64,000 nt of DNA from Blasia pusilla (taxonomy: Eukaryota > Marchantiophyta > Marchantiopsida > Blasiales), in NCBI GenBank assembly GCA_050084515.1, contig CM114271.1, forward strand, positions 17,050,001 through 17,114,000, in the 5' to 3' direction. How positions within the stretch are numbered: position 1 is the stretch's first letter; each line of letters begins with the position of its first letter. The notes beneath the pieces are model-generated. The model was not told the origin of the DNA. It did no database searches and saw only the letters and a program-made list of their open reading frames with translations. Positions 46,652-59,100 of the stretch are shown in pieces. A program made the position numbers and the translations under genes.

Positions 46652-47693
46652 ATGGCAAGTAGCGATGGATCAACAAGGAGTTGTAGGAAGAAATCTACTG
46701 CATCAGCTTCACCAGTTCCACCTCCAGATAAGTTGGCGATACAAGCAGTACCTACACGCCACTCCACAATATTTCTAAGTGACAACACTTTGCCTGAGAA
46801 GCAACATGTTCTAGCTATACCCGGGCCGATAAGTTACCAAGATGATCAACAGAACCAGCAAGCTACTGAGGTTTGTGTATGAAGATATTTTGCTCTTACC
46901 AATTATAAACCTTGTTTCCTATAACCGACTACCAAATTGTCAGGTATCAAGGTCATATGTTAACTTTTCCAAGATGATTTTAAATGATATGCCCGAGCTA
47001 CCTTACAACAACCGTCCCCAAATTATTCCGCCAACTGATGCCCAGTTGAGGTATTCTTATACCCTAGGCCTAGACCAAACTTACTATGGAGGAGAAATCT
47101 CTAGCCGACAGATGAGCCGACTCATTGATGAGAGGAAGGCCTGGGCTGCATCATTCAAAGAGTTGAAGAAGCAACCCCCGCAACAGGTAGCTTATTCACT
47201 TTCTCTTGTCTTTCATTTTTTACAATGTGGCTATACATGTTATTTAATCATGTTTAACATTGGCTTACTTATCCAATCAGGTATTCAGAAGGAGGTGATG
47301 GTGCATAAGGTTGTGCCTTTCAACGAGCTAGACTTAACACGTCAGCAAGCAACTACTCACTTTACACTGCTTACAGATGGCATAAAACCGGACCAATTTC
47401 AAGAATTGAGAGTGATCATGAAGCTCCTTGTTGACATGTTGGTAGATCTGATCTCCGCGAAAGCATCCCACCTTCTTTCTCGCCTTAAAGCTGCCCATGA
47501 AGATGGGACCATATCGAAGTTGCCTAATGCTGATCAACACAGTATTGCCGATGCTATTCACAATTATGCTCTAGTGTTGAGCTCCAAAGGGGCATCTGGA
47601 AGTAGATCCAGCTCTATCCATTTCCAGAACAACAACCTTTCTTACTACGGTCCCCCACTTCCAGACTCTCCCAACAAATGCAAGTGTGCATGA
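46652..47693 (+). CDS. Three-exon gene of unknown function
   Basis: Exons 46652-46870, 46944-47186 and 47289-47693 join in phase 0 with GT-AG introns of 73 and 102 bp to give an intact 288-aa frame (ATG at 46652, TGA at 47691-47693). Residues 1-73 are basic and Ser/Pro-rich and probably disordered. Residues 74-154 include ...NFSKMILNDMPELPY and a charged helix (SRLIDERKAWAASFKELKKQ). Residues 155-255 look helical (FTLLTDGIKPDQFQELRVIMKLL, IADAIHNYALVLSSK). The tail is Ser/Pro-rich. I do not recognise the family. It begins 83 bases after the Helitron helicase stop on the same strand, so it may be an accessory gene or a captured host gene of the Helitron. Splice sites are inferred from frame continuity. 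Confidence 0.5.
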
Positions 47694-48329
47694 ACAACAT
47701 ACCCTAGATACACTTAGTTTAACGTTGTGTTGTCTTTTCATTTCTTCCTAACTACTATACCAACTCACTTCATCTCTCATCAAGCATACTGGTGTTATGA
47801 ACAACCCACATATCTCGTCAGCTCACAGGGATTCTAGCTGCAACACCTATGTTACTAAGCTTTAGCTGTGATTGATTCACACAGACCAGCGCTCTTGATT
47901 TTTATCATATAAGTTGAATGAGTGCACACTCATTCCACTATTTTTGTCCGGCTTATACGTTTCCTACTCATGTAGTTTGCAATACGACATCACCCTACAC
48001 ATGGACTTTTGCCTTAAGCTTTATGTGCATTTTTTTTTACAGGATTTTAAGCATATTTGGTTTTTTATAATTTTATCCTACATATGGCGTACTGCATATG
48101 TACGTTGATCCATGTAATTCCATACTTATATCCTACCAAATTTATAAGGTGCTATCACCTCGATGAGTGTCGCTCTACCATATGTATCGTTGTGTCAGTT
48201 CGAGTCTATCATTTGCCCTTGTATTTGCATATGTTATGTATCAGAACTTTTATGGACATGCTCAATCGAATGTCAACAACGGTTGTATCATTTTCGGTTA
48301 GGACATAGAGATTTGTCTTCTTTGTGCAG

Positions 48330-48766
48330 AAAAAAAGGTCACCAACTCAACAAGTAGCGATTATAGGACACCCCTGAAGCGCGACAATACTACTGTTAGT
48401 AAGCAAAAGGCCAACAATTTGAAGCAACCTGTTAGTCCTTCTTAAGTCGCACATCGACAACATGCTGGTCCAAGTGGTCTGACTAGCATTCCATTATACA
48501 TTTTTGATGCTTCCCTTAACAATATTGAGTGCACTAAGGCGCGACTCAATCAGTCTGAAGCACGGTACAAATCACTTCCAGACGTGTTGGCATACCTAGA
48601 CAAAGATGAGCATGATGCAATCAACACGATTGTGAAGCTCAGAGATCATATTAGTACTATTTCAATTAAGGTGCTCAATTTTAGCAAGTATGATGCTGAT
48701 AACTACCCAAACGACAAATCTTTTGCCCATGAAATTTTAGATGTTATATCAGCCATAGATATCTGA
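48330..48766 (+). pseudogene. Broken exon of unknown gene
   Basis: After an acceptor-like TTTGTGCAG (48321-48329) one frame reads VTNSTSSDYRTPLKRDN..., interrupted by a single TAA (48443-48445), then SGLTSIPLYIFDASLNN ... KARLNQSEARYKSLPDVLAYLDKDEHDAINTIVKLRDHI to TGA at 48764-48766. The coherent amino-acid usage on both sides of the TAA suggests a gene with one premature stop (CAA to TAA would explain it). It resembles its neighbour at 46.65-47.7 kb only in having a basic, polar N-terminal part and a helical C-terminal part. Confidence 0.35.
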
Positions 48767-49795
48767 TGTTGTTTTTCCTATTTTCCACTTTCACCTCTCT
48801 GTACTTGTTGAGTCTCAGGGTGGATTTTGTAACACGTGCACTTCGCGACCACATTTTGCAACGCTTATCGCTGCAAAATATCGGTTGAATATAAATTGAA
48901 TGCGCTTCATTTTGCAAATCTAACCACATCCTGATCATTCTTCCCACTTTTCAACTAACTGTTGTTGAGTTACGATGCACTTTATTGTATGCTTTTCAAT
49001 CAAGTGTTGTAGACCTGCAAAGTTATATCACGTTGTTTACTTGTAGTTCAATTCAGATGGATTCATTGCATCATTTGTGTATGTTGGCAGTTTAACACTT
49101 TTGATGTTTTACAACTCATGTAACTTACCTCTTTCTCGTAGCAATATCATTGCATTCATCTTCTCTGAATGTACACTTCTTACATGTTTGCACCAGTCGT
49201 ACCAACAAGTATTCCACAATATTCAGAAATTCAACTCCTGCATCTCACTTATTGCACACATTGTCGATCTTATTATCTCTGCTCATATGCACTGCTTTTG
49301 CAAGTTACCCCTAAACTTGCGCACATGCGGTCTACAAACTTGCACTAGATTGATACAAGAGATGGTCTAGTAAACTAATTACTTCTGCTCAATTGTATCT
49401 ACATGTCTCGAACTTTCCGAAAAAACTACTTGAGATTTAAATCGGTCGACTTTGAAGCCTTGACAACAAGGCTTAATACTTACGTGACCTTCACTAGCTC
49501 TAATACACATCTACTATGCAAGTCCGCTAAATCTTAAAATGGTCAAGCAGTGCATGAGGTTTGTTTCTCAATAACATACACATTCATTCTTGTGCTTTCG
49601 CCATTCAATCGTTATGGTCTAATAATAATCAGTTCAGAATATACACACATTTATTCCACTAATCTGCACTTCCCCTAGATTCTTCGATCGAAATCCGACG
49701 GCTGTAATTCACTATATGATACAGAGGGCCGCATAATTGTTTTACTTTCGTGAGTGTGGGGTCGGGGTGGGGGGACCTATGAAGGGAGGGGCCGA
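48767..49795. other. No gene seen
   Basis: AT-rich, with only short open frames lacking recognisable features. Confidence 0.5.
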
Positions 49796-49831
49796 ACGAT
49801 ATTAACGTAGGCCCCGATACGTTAATATCGT
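49796..49831. repeat. 13-bp perfect hairpin at 5' edge of non-LTR element
   Basis: 49796-49808 pairs with 49819-49831 around loop AGGCCCCGAT. Confidence 0.92.
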
Positions 49832-50073
49832 GCAACGTGATACTCGCGAGCTGCACGTGCTCTTCGCCCGATGGACATGGCTCCTTCTTCAGCTGTTACC
49901 ATCGATGCCCTCCGGAGGCTACATCCTCGTCCAGCGGTTGACATTCCAGCTTTTGCACGTGACTTCCATCGACACGGCTATATGCCTTGACTGTCCCCTC
50001 TTTGCACGGGCACTCGGGCGTTCTCCGAGGATTGCGGCGGAGGTTTTATGCGGTATGATGTACGAACACCTTC

Positions 50074-51364
50074 GTGATTGCTTTCTACGAGGACACCGCT
50101 AGCGGCTTCTCCGAGTTGCTTCAGGTTGCCTCTCACCTAGCTCAGGGGAGAGTGCCAACAGCAGTAGCCCAAGTATTAGGGGCGGGGCGACTTTTGGCGT
50201 TGTCGAAGGAGGGTGGTGGTATCCGTCCGATTGCCATAGGTGAGGTGCTCTTGCGGTTGGTAAGTCGTACTCTCGCTTTGCAATTCCGTGAGGCTTTCCA
50301 GTCACATCTGAGTCCGCATCAGTTTGGAGTTGCCACGCCAGCCGGATGTGAGACGGTTGCCTTAGGTTTGAGGGCTTGTCTAGATGTACATCAGAGGGTG
50401 GTTCTCCAAGTGGGCGTGGAGAACGCCTTCAACTCAGTATCTCGGGCTACTACATTCACAGAGTTGAGGGACGCGGGTGGCCCCATGGCGAGCCTCATTC
50501 CCTTTGTGCAGGCTTTCTATGGGGCCCCTTCGGCCCTCTATTTCCACCATGGTCGATTCGAGGAGGAGGTCACGGTCTTGGAGTCTGCTATCGGGACTCG
50601 TCAGGGTGACCCTCTGGGTGGCGCGTTGTTTTCTGTGGCTCATTACCGGCGGTTCTTTCTACGGTGGAGGCTTTCCGGGTTGCATGTTCCCTTTGGAGAT
50701 GATACTCATATTGTTGGTCCTGGAGATCTGGTTGTCCCTGCATTCGAGCACTTTTCAGCACGGCTGGTTGGCACGTGTCGGCCTGGCGGTGAAGGTGGGG
50801 AAGTGCAAGGCTTGGTCTCCATCAGGCCTACGTGATGATCTACATTTACCCGACGGCTTCTTGCGACCTGTCGGAGGGCTTCGAGTCTTGGGAGTCCCGC
50901 TCGGGAGCCAGGACTTTGTATCGAGTTTTGTGGCAGCGGCTCTTACCGAGGATCTTCTCCACGTTGATGATCTTACGAGGATTGGTGACCCTCAAGTCGC
51001 CTTCGGCATTCTCTCTTCTTGTTTTGCTCGTAGACCTGGTTACCTCACTAGAACTGTGTGGACATCTAGTCACCTTTCTTCCCTATATAGATCCTTTGAT
51101 AGGAAGCTCATGCAGGTGTTTGGGGATCTTCTAGGACCCGGCTCCTTAGAGTGCCCCATGGGGGAGTTAGCTCGTAGACAGGCCTCTTGGCCGATTTCCT
51201 TTGGTGGAGTAGGTCTTCTCTCGGCCGAGTTAGTGGCGCCCTCCGCTTTTTTTAGGGAGTTGGGCCACGGTGGCACCCTCCTTTGCTCCCGATTTTTGGT
51301 TAGAGATAGACCGCTCCTTCTACACCACGTCTCCCGTGTCGAGGATGCCTCTTTCCCACTTTGA
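50074..51364 (+). pseudogene. Non-LTR reverse transcriptase
   Basis: Frame 50074-50835 carries SKEGGGIRPIAIGEVLLRLVSR (RT motif 1-2), LSPHQFGVATPAGCE, then motif A as VGVENAFNSVSR, TRQGDPLGG (motif B) and FGDDTHIVGP (motif C, about 50692-50720). In motif A the first catalytic Asp is Gly (GGC at 50413-50415; one A-to-G change from GAC). The frame then shifts near 50,750 to 50477-51364, which holds RVGLAVKVGKCKAW (motif D/E), GFLRPVGGLRVLGVPLGS and a thumb ending ISFGGVGLLSAELVAPSAF. RT identity is secure; activity is not possible. Confidence 0.87.
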
Positions 51365-51765
51365 GTCTTCACTCACGGCTTGTAGAGATTCCCTTCGAGT
51401 TGAGGCGAGCCGTTCTCCCCACTTTCTCCTCCTTAGTTACCTCCGGTCGATCTGGGCTCCAATCTTCCTTGATGGAAGCCCACTTTGAGGCAGTTTTTAG
51501 AGGCACTATGTCCGACGGGAATATCCCCATGGAGGTTAGGGCCCATATTCGCTCTTGCTCCGGAAAGGGGCAGGCTCATGGGTAGGGGCGCCCCTTCTCC
51601 AAGCTTTCCGTGATCGCACCACTTACCTATACCACGATGCGGTTCCGCTTGGGCCTCCCCAACCATCGGTGGTTGGTTCGACACACCTGCGAGTGTCGCC
51701 GAGCCTGGATCCACTTGGTGTGCATTTGGCATTTGTCGATTGGGGTGAGAGGATAGCCACTCACG

Positions 51766-52344
51766 ATGCAAAGGCGGGATATCATGTTCGAGATTGCTCG
51801 GGAGAGTGGCTTCCATGTGCAGAGAGAGAGGCACTACTCCATGCGGGATTCCCTCATTCGTGCCGATCTCTACATGACACGTGAGGCTGAGGTGGTTGTG
51901 GCGGACGTGGTAGTCAGAGATCCTACGCGGGAGGCAATGCGAGCCCAAGTGGTGGCCCAAGGGCGAATGCTACAAGGAGCGGCGGCGGCGGCGGTGAAGA
52001 AGACACATATCTACAGTCGACTACACAAGGGACACATCTTCATCCCCCTGGCCATAGAGATGTATGGGGCTATGGGGGAGAGGTTCGACTCGTTCCTTAC
52101 GGACTGCGCCCATCATCTCCACTCGAGAAATGGGTTGTCCTTAGCTACTGCAATTCTATATTGTAGGCAGCGGGTCTCCATAGCGTTGCAGCGTGCCCAG
52201 GCTAATGGGATTTTGCGGCGGGCTCAGGCTGTGGGAGACGCCGGCACTAGAGGCCCACTTAGTAGTAGTCATAGCTCTCTTGTTGTTGCTGATATTGTCG
52301 CTGCTGTTGGTGAGTTTCGTCCTTTTCTGGTTTGGACTCTTTGA
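51766..52344 (+). pseudogene. PD-(D/E)XK-like nuclease domain of non-LTR element
   Basis: A 192-codon open stretch: RRDIMFEIARESGFHVQRE, then RADLYMTREAEVVVADVVVRDPTRE, then AAVKKTHIYSRL and IPLAIEMYGAMGERFDSFL. The R-A-D...(V)ADVVV...K arrangement matches the PD...(D/E)xK core of restriction-like endonucleases at the C-terminus of R2/CRE-like elements. Upstream a THD motif (51,758) is in the previous frame, so a one- or two-base change separates them. In a live element this domain nicks the target for primed reverse transcription. Confidence 0.7.
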
Positions 52345-52499
52345 GTCCCCCTCTTTTGTACTTCCGATGGGTTTTCCATCACTCGTTTTTATCGAAGTGC
52401 ATCTTTATTAACGTAGGGGCCAGAGTCGTTAAACTGAAGCAAATGAAGGCTAGCGACGCATGCGTGCGGAGGAGTCCAGGAGAGGCCGCGGAAGCCGTG

Positions 52500-52590
52500 G
52501 GCCCAAGCAGAAGGAGTCGCAGCCGAAGCAGAGGGAGTCGAGCCGAAGCGGAAGGAGTCGGAGCCGAAGCAGAGGGACGGAGTCGCAGGA
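52500..52590. repeat. ~20-bp purine-rich minisatellite upstream of DRP1
   Basis: Four imperfect units of the form AGCaGAgGGAGTCG.AGCCGA in a row. They lie in the probable promoter or 5' UTR of DRP1. The Arg/Ser/Glu-rich frames across them are repeat artefacts. Confidence 0.75.
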
Positions 52591-53114
52591 GAAGAAGAGA
52601 AGCAGTCACGGCTTCAGAATTGCATGTGAGCTGCTTTGATTGAGTGTGGAGATTGGAAGCTCGCGAAGCCACAGCGCAGGACCAGCATCCCGGAGTGTTC
52701 GTCCGCTGCCGTGCGTGCGCCGAGAGCGTGTTTTGAGTGGAGTGACGGACGGAGGGGAAGGGGTTGGATTGGATTGGATTGAGCGCGAAGAAAAACCAAA
52801 AACCAAGAAAGAGAGGGAGCGCGTTGATTTTGGAAGGGAGGGACTTTTTGATTTCACGGCATTGTGGAGGAGTGGCAAAGGCAGACAGCGTTGCTGGGAT
52901 TGTGTGGGAAGAAGAAACGCGTTGAAAAGAGGACTCTGTTGCCGGAAGGGAGGTGCGTTTTGATTTCGCTGCGCTCTGGGGAAGCGGTGCAGGATTTTGG
53001 ACGACGGGAGAGGTCGGCTGTGGAGTGGCGGAGCGGAGGAGAGGAGAGGAATTCGTTGGTGTGGAAGCGGACGGATAGCTGCGGAGGTTGATTGCGGGAC
53101 AGAGAGGAGGAGGA

Positions 53115-56100
53115 ATGGAGAGCTTGATAGGTTTGGTGAACAGGATACAGAGGGCGTGCACGGTGCTGGGGGATTATGGAGGGGACAGTGCGCTCCCGAC
53201 GCTGTGGGAGGCGTTGCCATCAGTTGTGGTGGTGGGAGGTCAGGTGTGTGAATGAATCGTCTTCTCACCACAATTGTGGCCCCTGTTTGACAGTCTTTTC
53301 CTTCTCTGCCGATGTCCATGGTCTCGTCTTGGGGGAATAGCCGTGGAAGCTCATGACCAAGAGTTCGCAGGGGCCCGGAGGTGCCTCTGGTATTCTGAGC
53401 TTGCATGCAGTTTGTTCAAGCTCTGCTTTGGACTTGGCGGAGTCTGGAGTGACTTGTAGACTTGCGTCCCTGAGTGAGAAACTGCGGGTCGTCTTCTCTC
53501 CTCCGGTGCAATATGTTGAGTGCCTTAGGTGCGATCTTATTTGCACGGCCTCAAGACGAACCGGGTTGAGTTTCAGGCGTTACTCCGGAGTTGCCTTGGA
53601 AGAACTGCCATGGCTTGGCTTCGAAACTGGAGCGCCTCCGTCTTTACTTGTCATCCGAAACTCCTTTCATCCTTTTTTCTCTTCCTGACGCATAAGTCGA
53701 GCTCTGAGATGAGATATTGCTTTCACGCTTTCGAGGGAGTGTCCGAATTTCAAACCAGAAATCGTTTTGTATTTTGCAGAGCTCGGGCAAGTCATCCGTT
53801 CTAGAGAGTATTGTTGGGAGAGATTTTCTTCCTCGAGGCTCAGGTGAGACTTTGCCCACCTGCAAGCGTATAATGTCTGCGTCCTTCAGCTGTCGAACTT
53901 CACTCTTTGTGGTTAGAGAGAGCATTCGAGGAGATGGAGTGGGTGGATGTACGAGACAATGAACGAAGTGGTCTCTTTACTACTGGGACGCGAAAGGGCC
54001 GTGATATTCGAAATTGCGAGATAATGAGTGAATGGATTCATCGTCCACGATTTGCAAAATCTATGGGACTTGAAATTTCAATATTCGAAGCGCCTAAACT
54101 CTGCAGATTAAGTATGACATGTGACGGCCAAAGAAGATTATCAGGATAGATATTCCAGAGATATGTTTCCACCTCTCTCGTAATACTTCGGTTGGTTCCT
54201 CAGTGCCGTGTTGCGGGTAGCACGCTCTCACTGCTCGGGTTACCCGGCAACTGTTCCATTACCGTTCAGCGATCTCTGCTGCCTCAGCTTGGCAATGTCG
54301 CGTCCATCCCCCATAGGAGCCTCTCCAAAGTCAGATCTAAGACCGACCTTGGGGATTCGTGAGGGGTTTAGGCTTTAATTTTTTGAATCCATACTAGGCC
54401 CAAATCACTCTATTGTAAGGATCTACCTTCAAACTTCGATGAAGTAGTTCCCAGAAACGCTTTCAGCTGCACCACATCGAGCCTGTTCCGTTGTTTGGTC
54501 TTGGCATCCCGAGCTACAGAACGACAGAGCTCCTGCAGTGGAAGAACCCTGTGAAGCTGTTCACCTTTCTCAGCAGTCTTCTTGATTTGAGAATCCTGAT
54601 GCAATCTTCTGAGAATTCAATGCCCAGGTAATGGTACCTAGGCTTCCCGGGGATCTTCTCTTCTGCTCAGTACTTTTTCTGATCGGGGTGCTCGTCCTTG
54701 TGAGTAGATATCAACGATTATGGTCAGGGATATGACTTCCCTAAGTTTTACTTGGGTTTTCTCTCTGGTGCCAAAGTCAACAACTGTGCTATCATTCACT
54801 GTCCTTCAAATCTTTCAGTAAGCAGTTGACAAAAAGATTGCAGAGGGGAGGGAGAGCTTGAAAGTCTTTGGGCCACTCCCCGATTGGTATGGGAAACCCC
54901 AGTTTACTGACCTCTCACCAGAACTGTACTCATTCTATTGTCTTGCAACCTCTCTGCCACACTGTACATTTTACCTCTGAACCTCAGCTTTCACTGGCTA
55001 CAGCACAAGTCGCCATGTCGGAGAGTGTCATTTGCCTTCTTGAAGTAGGTTGGCCAACCTTGTATCTCCTGTGGAGGGGTGTGCTGTCTGAAGGTCAACG
55101 CGTCTTCTGGACCATTGAAAACCTCCTGGGCTTCCTTGATGGCATCATTCTCCTCCAAGTATGAGGAGATCATACCATGCTCAACAGCTTGCTACAACTG
55201 TAATTGCCAGAGTCTTCACATTGAGCTTTCTTGAAGCTATTTACTACGATTCCCATCATCCGAGGAATGACATCTGCCTGCTAAACGAGGTTAATCAGAC
55301 TCACTAGAGAACCAGCCATGGCAGCATCTTGACCAAGTCAAGCAACCAACTTCTTTGTAGTGCAACTCTGATTGCTGCTTTCACCTCTGCCAGGGAGAAG
55401 CAATCATTGGATGGGTTGTTCAACTCAGTGTCATGGTTCACTTTTTCCTGTTGGACCTTAACAAAATTCTCTGCCTTCCTCTGCAAAATCTCCATTGGTG
55501 CGGTGGTGCCCTGTTTGGATGGAACTGGAGGTTCTGTACTCTTAAAGTAGCGTCTGTCATAGCCTTGCCACTCTAGACCTTGCGCCCTGGTTGGATGGAA
55601 CTATAGAGAGAAGAAAACTATCCATGTAGCTGACTATGGTTGGGTTACTGCAGGAATTGTCACAAGACGGCCTTTGGTGTTACAGCTTCATAAAATTGAG
55701 GAAGGTTCTGATTATGCCGAGTTTCTTCATCTACCGAGAAGGAAGTTCACCGACTATGGTAAATTTGCAGTAGTCCTCTGTGGTGATAGGCTGCTCTGAA
55801 ATCTGTATGTTCTTGTAGCTTCTATTCAGCTGAGGAGGTGCTGAAAGACATTGAGTTTTAGTTTTAGTTTTGTGTATGTATATTTTCGGGACGACATTTT
55901 CAGATTTTGTTCGTTCTTTACTGTCTATCTAGTTAGGAGAACCTCTATGTTTGTGATGTAATGCACACCTGGCCTATTAGTATCTGTGATTCATCAATTT
56001 CCATGAGGTAACCTGCAAGTTTCCAATGTTGCAGCACTTGTCCGGAAGGAAATCTCTGATGAAACTGACAGAGTTACGGGTCGCAGCAAAATGATATCAC

Positions 56101-59100
56101 CTGTTCCCATCCACCTCAGCATCTACTCTTCCAATGGTAATGGGTTGGACTGTTTATAATTTGCAGTGGATTGCCCATCTCTCCATAGCATAAGGCTCAA
56201 GGAGATTTTTGACTGGATTTGTCATTCGTTGTCCTTTTACAGAAATTGTGGAACATTTTATCAGTCATAATTCTTCACCCAACACAGAGTTTCTTGTCTG
56301 GTCATCCGAATTGGGTGGTACAAGGAATTTCAATTGGGTCAAGTGCATTGTAAGCAGTTTCTCTGATGACTGGCCAATGCTGACCCAACTGTTTTTGTGG
56401 TGATTGCAGTTGTGAATTTAACTCTCATTGATCTCCCTGGTTTGACAAAAGTTGCAGTCGGTAAGTTCCTGGAAATTTCTCCACCTCTGAATATTTAATA
56501 CTGCATTACTCTGTCATCGCTTCCATGTACTGAATCATGATATTTGGAAAATACAGAGGGGCAACCAGATAGCATTGTATATGATATTGAGAACATGGTC
56601 CGATCGTATGTTGAAAAGGTGTGTTCTCATTTTTTATTTCCATATTACATGCCAATCAGTTGCCATATTTTTCTGTCAATTCCTTTGAGCCTCTTCCTGC
56701 TGGAGGCGGGAAAACTCATTGGTTTCTGTTTGTGCTGTCAACTTCACTCAGTCTCCTGGTTTTTACTACCATATCCTTGCAATATTATTGTGTCTGTGAA
56801 TACTTCGTTCTGCCAATTCTCTGTCTTTAATATGTGTTAACGTTTTAAATTGAGTAGGAATACTCGAATGGCCCACGTCTGAATCTGAGATTATTCACTT
56901 GTTTGGTTGTTGTGAATATGCAGCCTAATTCAATTATTCTTGCGATATCTCCAGCGAATCAGGATATTGCCACTTCAGATGCGATTAAGCTGGCCAGAGA
57001 AGTGGATCCTCAAGGTAGAAATTTGGCTTTTGTTGTAAACTTCACTGTTAGAGGGACTGGAATGCATGGGTAGGATTTGATGTCAATTGTGAATGTCCCA
57101 GGTTTATGAAGCTGAACTCTTGGTGTTAGTAGTATATTTTCATTGTACATGGGGTTGTCAAGTCCTCCCTGGTTGCGTTGTAATTAAAGGTCATGTGTAG
57201 GGTTGTAGTATGTGGGAATCTTGAAAGCCAAAGGGACTTTAACATATAGCATCATTGGGCCTCAGTGTCTTCTTGTGGGTACAGTGTTTGCAGCTCTAAT
57301 ATCTTTCACTTGCTTGTATGACAGGTGAACGAACATGGGGTGTGCTCACAAAGCTTGATTTAATGGACAGGGGTACAAATGCTTTAGATGTGAGTAATAC
57401 TCTATGATCCAATTTACTAGAGGGAGCGGTCATTTCCTTATACTCTCATCAGAGGCCGAAGATTGGCTTGCTCAACATTTCATCTGGTTGGCAGCTATGT
57501 AGGTTACCTGAGTGTTTGAAAAGAATCCCACTATTCTCGACTGTGGTAGGATTTAAGGAAAATTTGAAGTTACGTCTGATTGAATGTTAGTTTGGAAGTA
57601 TTTCTAGAAGAATGTGACTGGGTGAATTTGTAATTTTGGGTAGGCTTGACCTTCAAGTTTTTGGAGAGTTGGGTGTTGGTGAGTTCTTTATGCATGGAAA
57701 ACTTATGGTTTGATTATGTGTATCTAGGTTTTGGAAGGACGTGCATACCGGCTTCAGCTGCCTTGGATTGGAGTTGTCAATCGTTCTCAAGCTGACATCA
57801 ACAAAAATGTAGATATGATAGCTGCACGACGCAGGGAGCGTGAGTACTTTCAGAACAGTCCGGATTATGGACATTTAGTGAACAAAATGGGGTCGGAGTA
57901 TCTTGCAAAGATGCTTTCCAAGGTGGGACATGGATGCCTGTCCTATGAAATGTAGCTTGTATGCTTGTATTTTCTTAAAGGCTATGCTGAGCAAGTAGCG
58001 GATTTTCCCTTTAATGTAGATGAATCATAGGAATTTTTCACCTCACAGATGCAGTATCTTTGAAAGCTCTAGTGTCTATGCAAGTAGGTAAATCTGGAAA
58101 TAAAAAACACAGAAGAAAACAAACAAGAAGCTTTAAATTTTTCGTACTCGAAACAGAAAGTTTCCTGTTAATGAAGCCTCTAAATTCAGAAACTTGAAAC
58201 GAACCTTGAAAGATTTCAGGTCCTGATCTGTGTTAATGAAAACCTCGGTGCAGCATTTGGAAACAGTGATCAAGTCTCGCATTCCAAGTATTCTGGCCCT
58301 CATCAACAAGACCATTGATGAATTGGAGGCCGAAATGAATCAATTGGGTAGACCAATTGCTCTGGATGCGGGGGTAAGCTTCTGCATCCATTTTTTGCTA
58401 TGGATTAGGTGTGGGCTCTCACAAATGTGTTGCGTGTATGTGCATGACACAGAATTTTTTGTATCTTTTTCAGCCTGATGGTATCAAGCTATCATCTTAC
58501 TGAGTTCCGATGAATGTGTGCAGGCACAACTTTATACCATTTTAGAGCTCTGCAGAGCTTTTGATCGCGTTTTTAAGGAACATCTTGATGGAGGGTGAGA
58601 ACTTTAATGCCCTCTTCACATTTGCAGTGCAGGATTATTTCCTGTCCGGTCATTATTGCAAAATACACATTGGATGGGGAGCACCCTAAAAGAAAACTTA
58701 GTTCCCCTGCTTAGGTTTTTGCTGGCCCTTTCAAACATGTAACTGGATCACTTTGTAAATTAGTGTGTGTGTGTATATTGAGTGTGACAGGCGACCAGGT
58801 GGTGAGCGAATCTACGGTGTATTTGACAATCAGCTCCCTGCTGCACTTAAGAAGCTGCCTTTTGACAAACACTTGTCTATGAACAATGTTAGGAAAGTTG
58901 TCACTGAAGCGGATGGTTACCAACCACATTTGATAGCTCCTGAGCAGGGTTACCGACGCCTGATCGAGACTTCCATAGCTTACTTCAAAGGTCCTGCAGA
59001 AGCGGTGGTTGATGCGGTAAGCTTCAAGGGCCCCTTTCCAAGATGGACATTATACCAATATGGATATAATCACTCCTAAAAGACAATTTCTGACGTCTAG

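Larger units (their letters stand above)
49796..52433 (+). mobile_element. Non-LTR retrotransposon, 5'-truncated and mutated
   Basis: Contains the end of a pre-RT region (DALRRLHPRPAVDIPAFARDF, near 49,900-49,970), an RT domain, a thumb/linker, a broken zinc-finger region (about 51,650-51,760) and a C-terminal PD-(D/E)XK-like nuclease. This is the layout of site-preferring elements with a restriction-like endonuclease. Frameshifts near 50,070, 50,750, 51,370 and 51,770 and a TGA near 49,990 show it is dead. Both ends carry ATTAACGTAGG followed by a similar GA..CGTTAA string (49801 and 52407), and the 5' copy lies in a perfect 13-bp hairpin (49796-49831). It sits ~680 bases upstream of the DRP1 start codon. 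Confidence 0.82.

Noticed and set aside
52379-53406. Minus-strand open frames of 260-266 codons
   Set aside because: They lie antisense to the DRP1 leader and first exon, are Pro/Ser/Arg-rich from GC-rich DNA, and have no domain.
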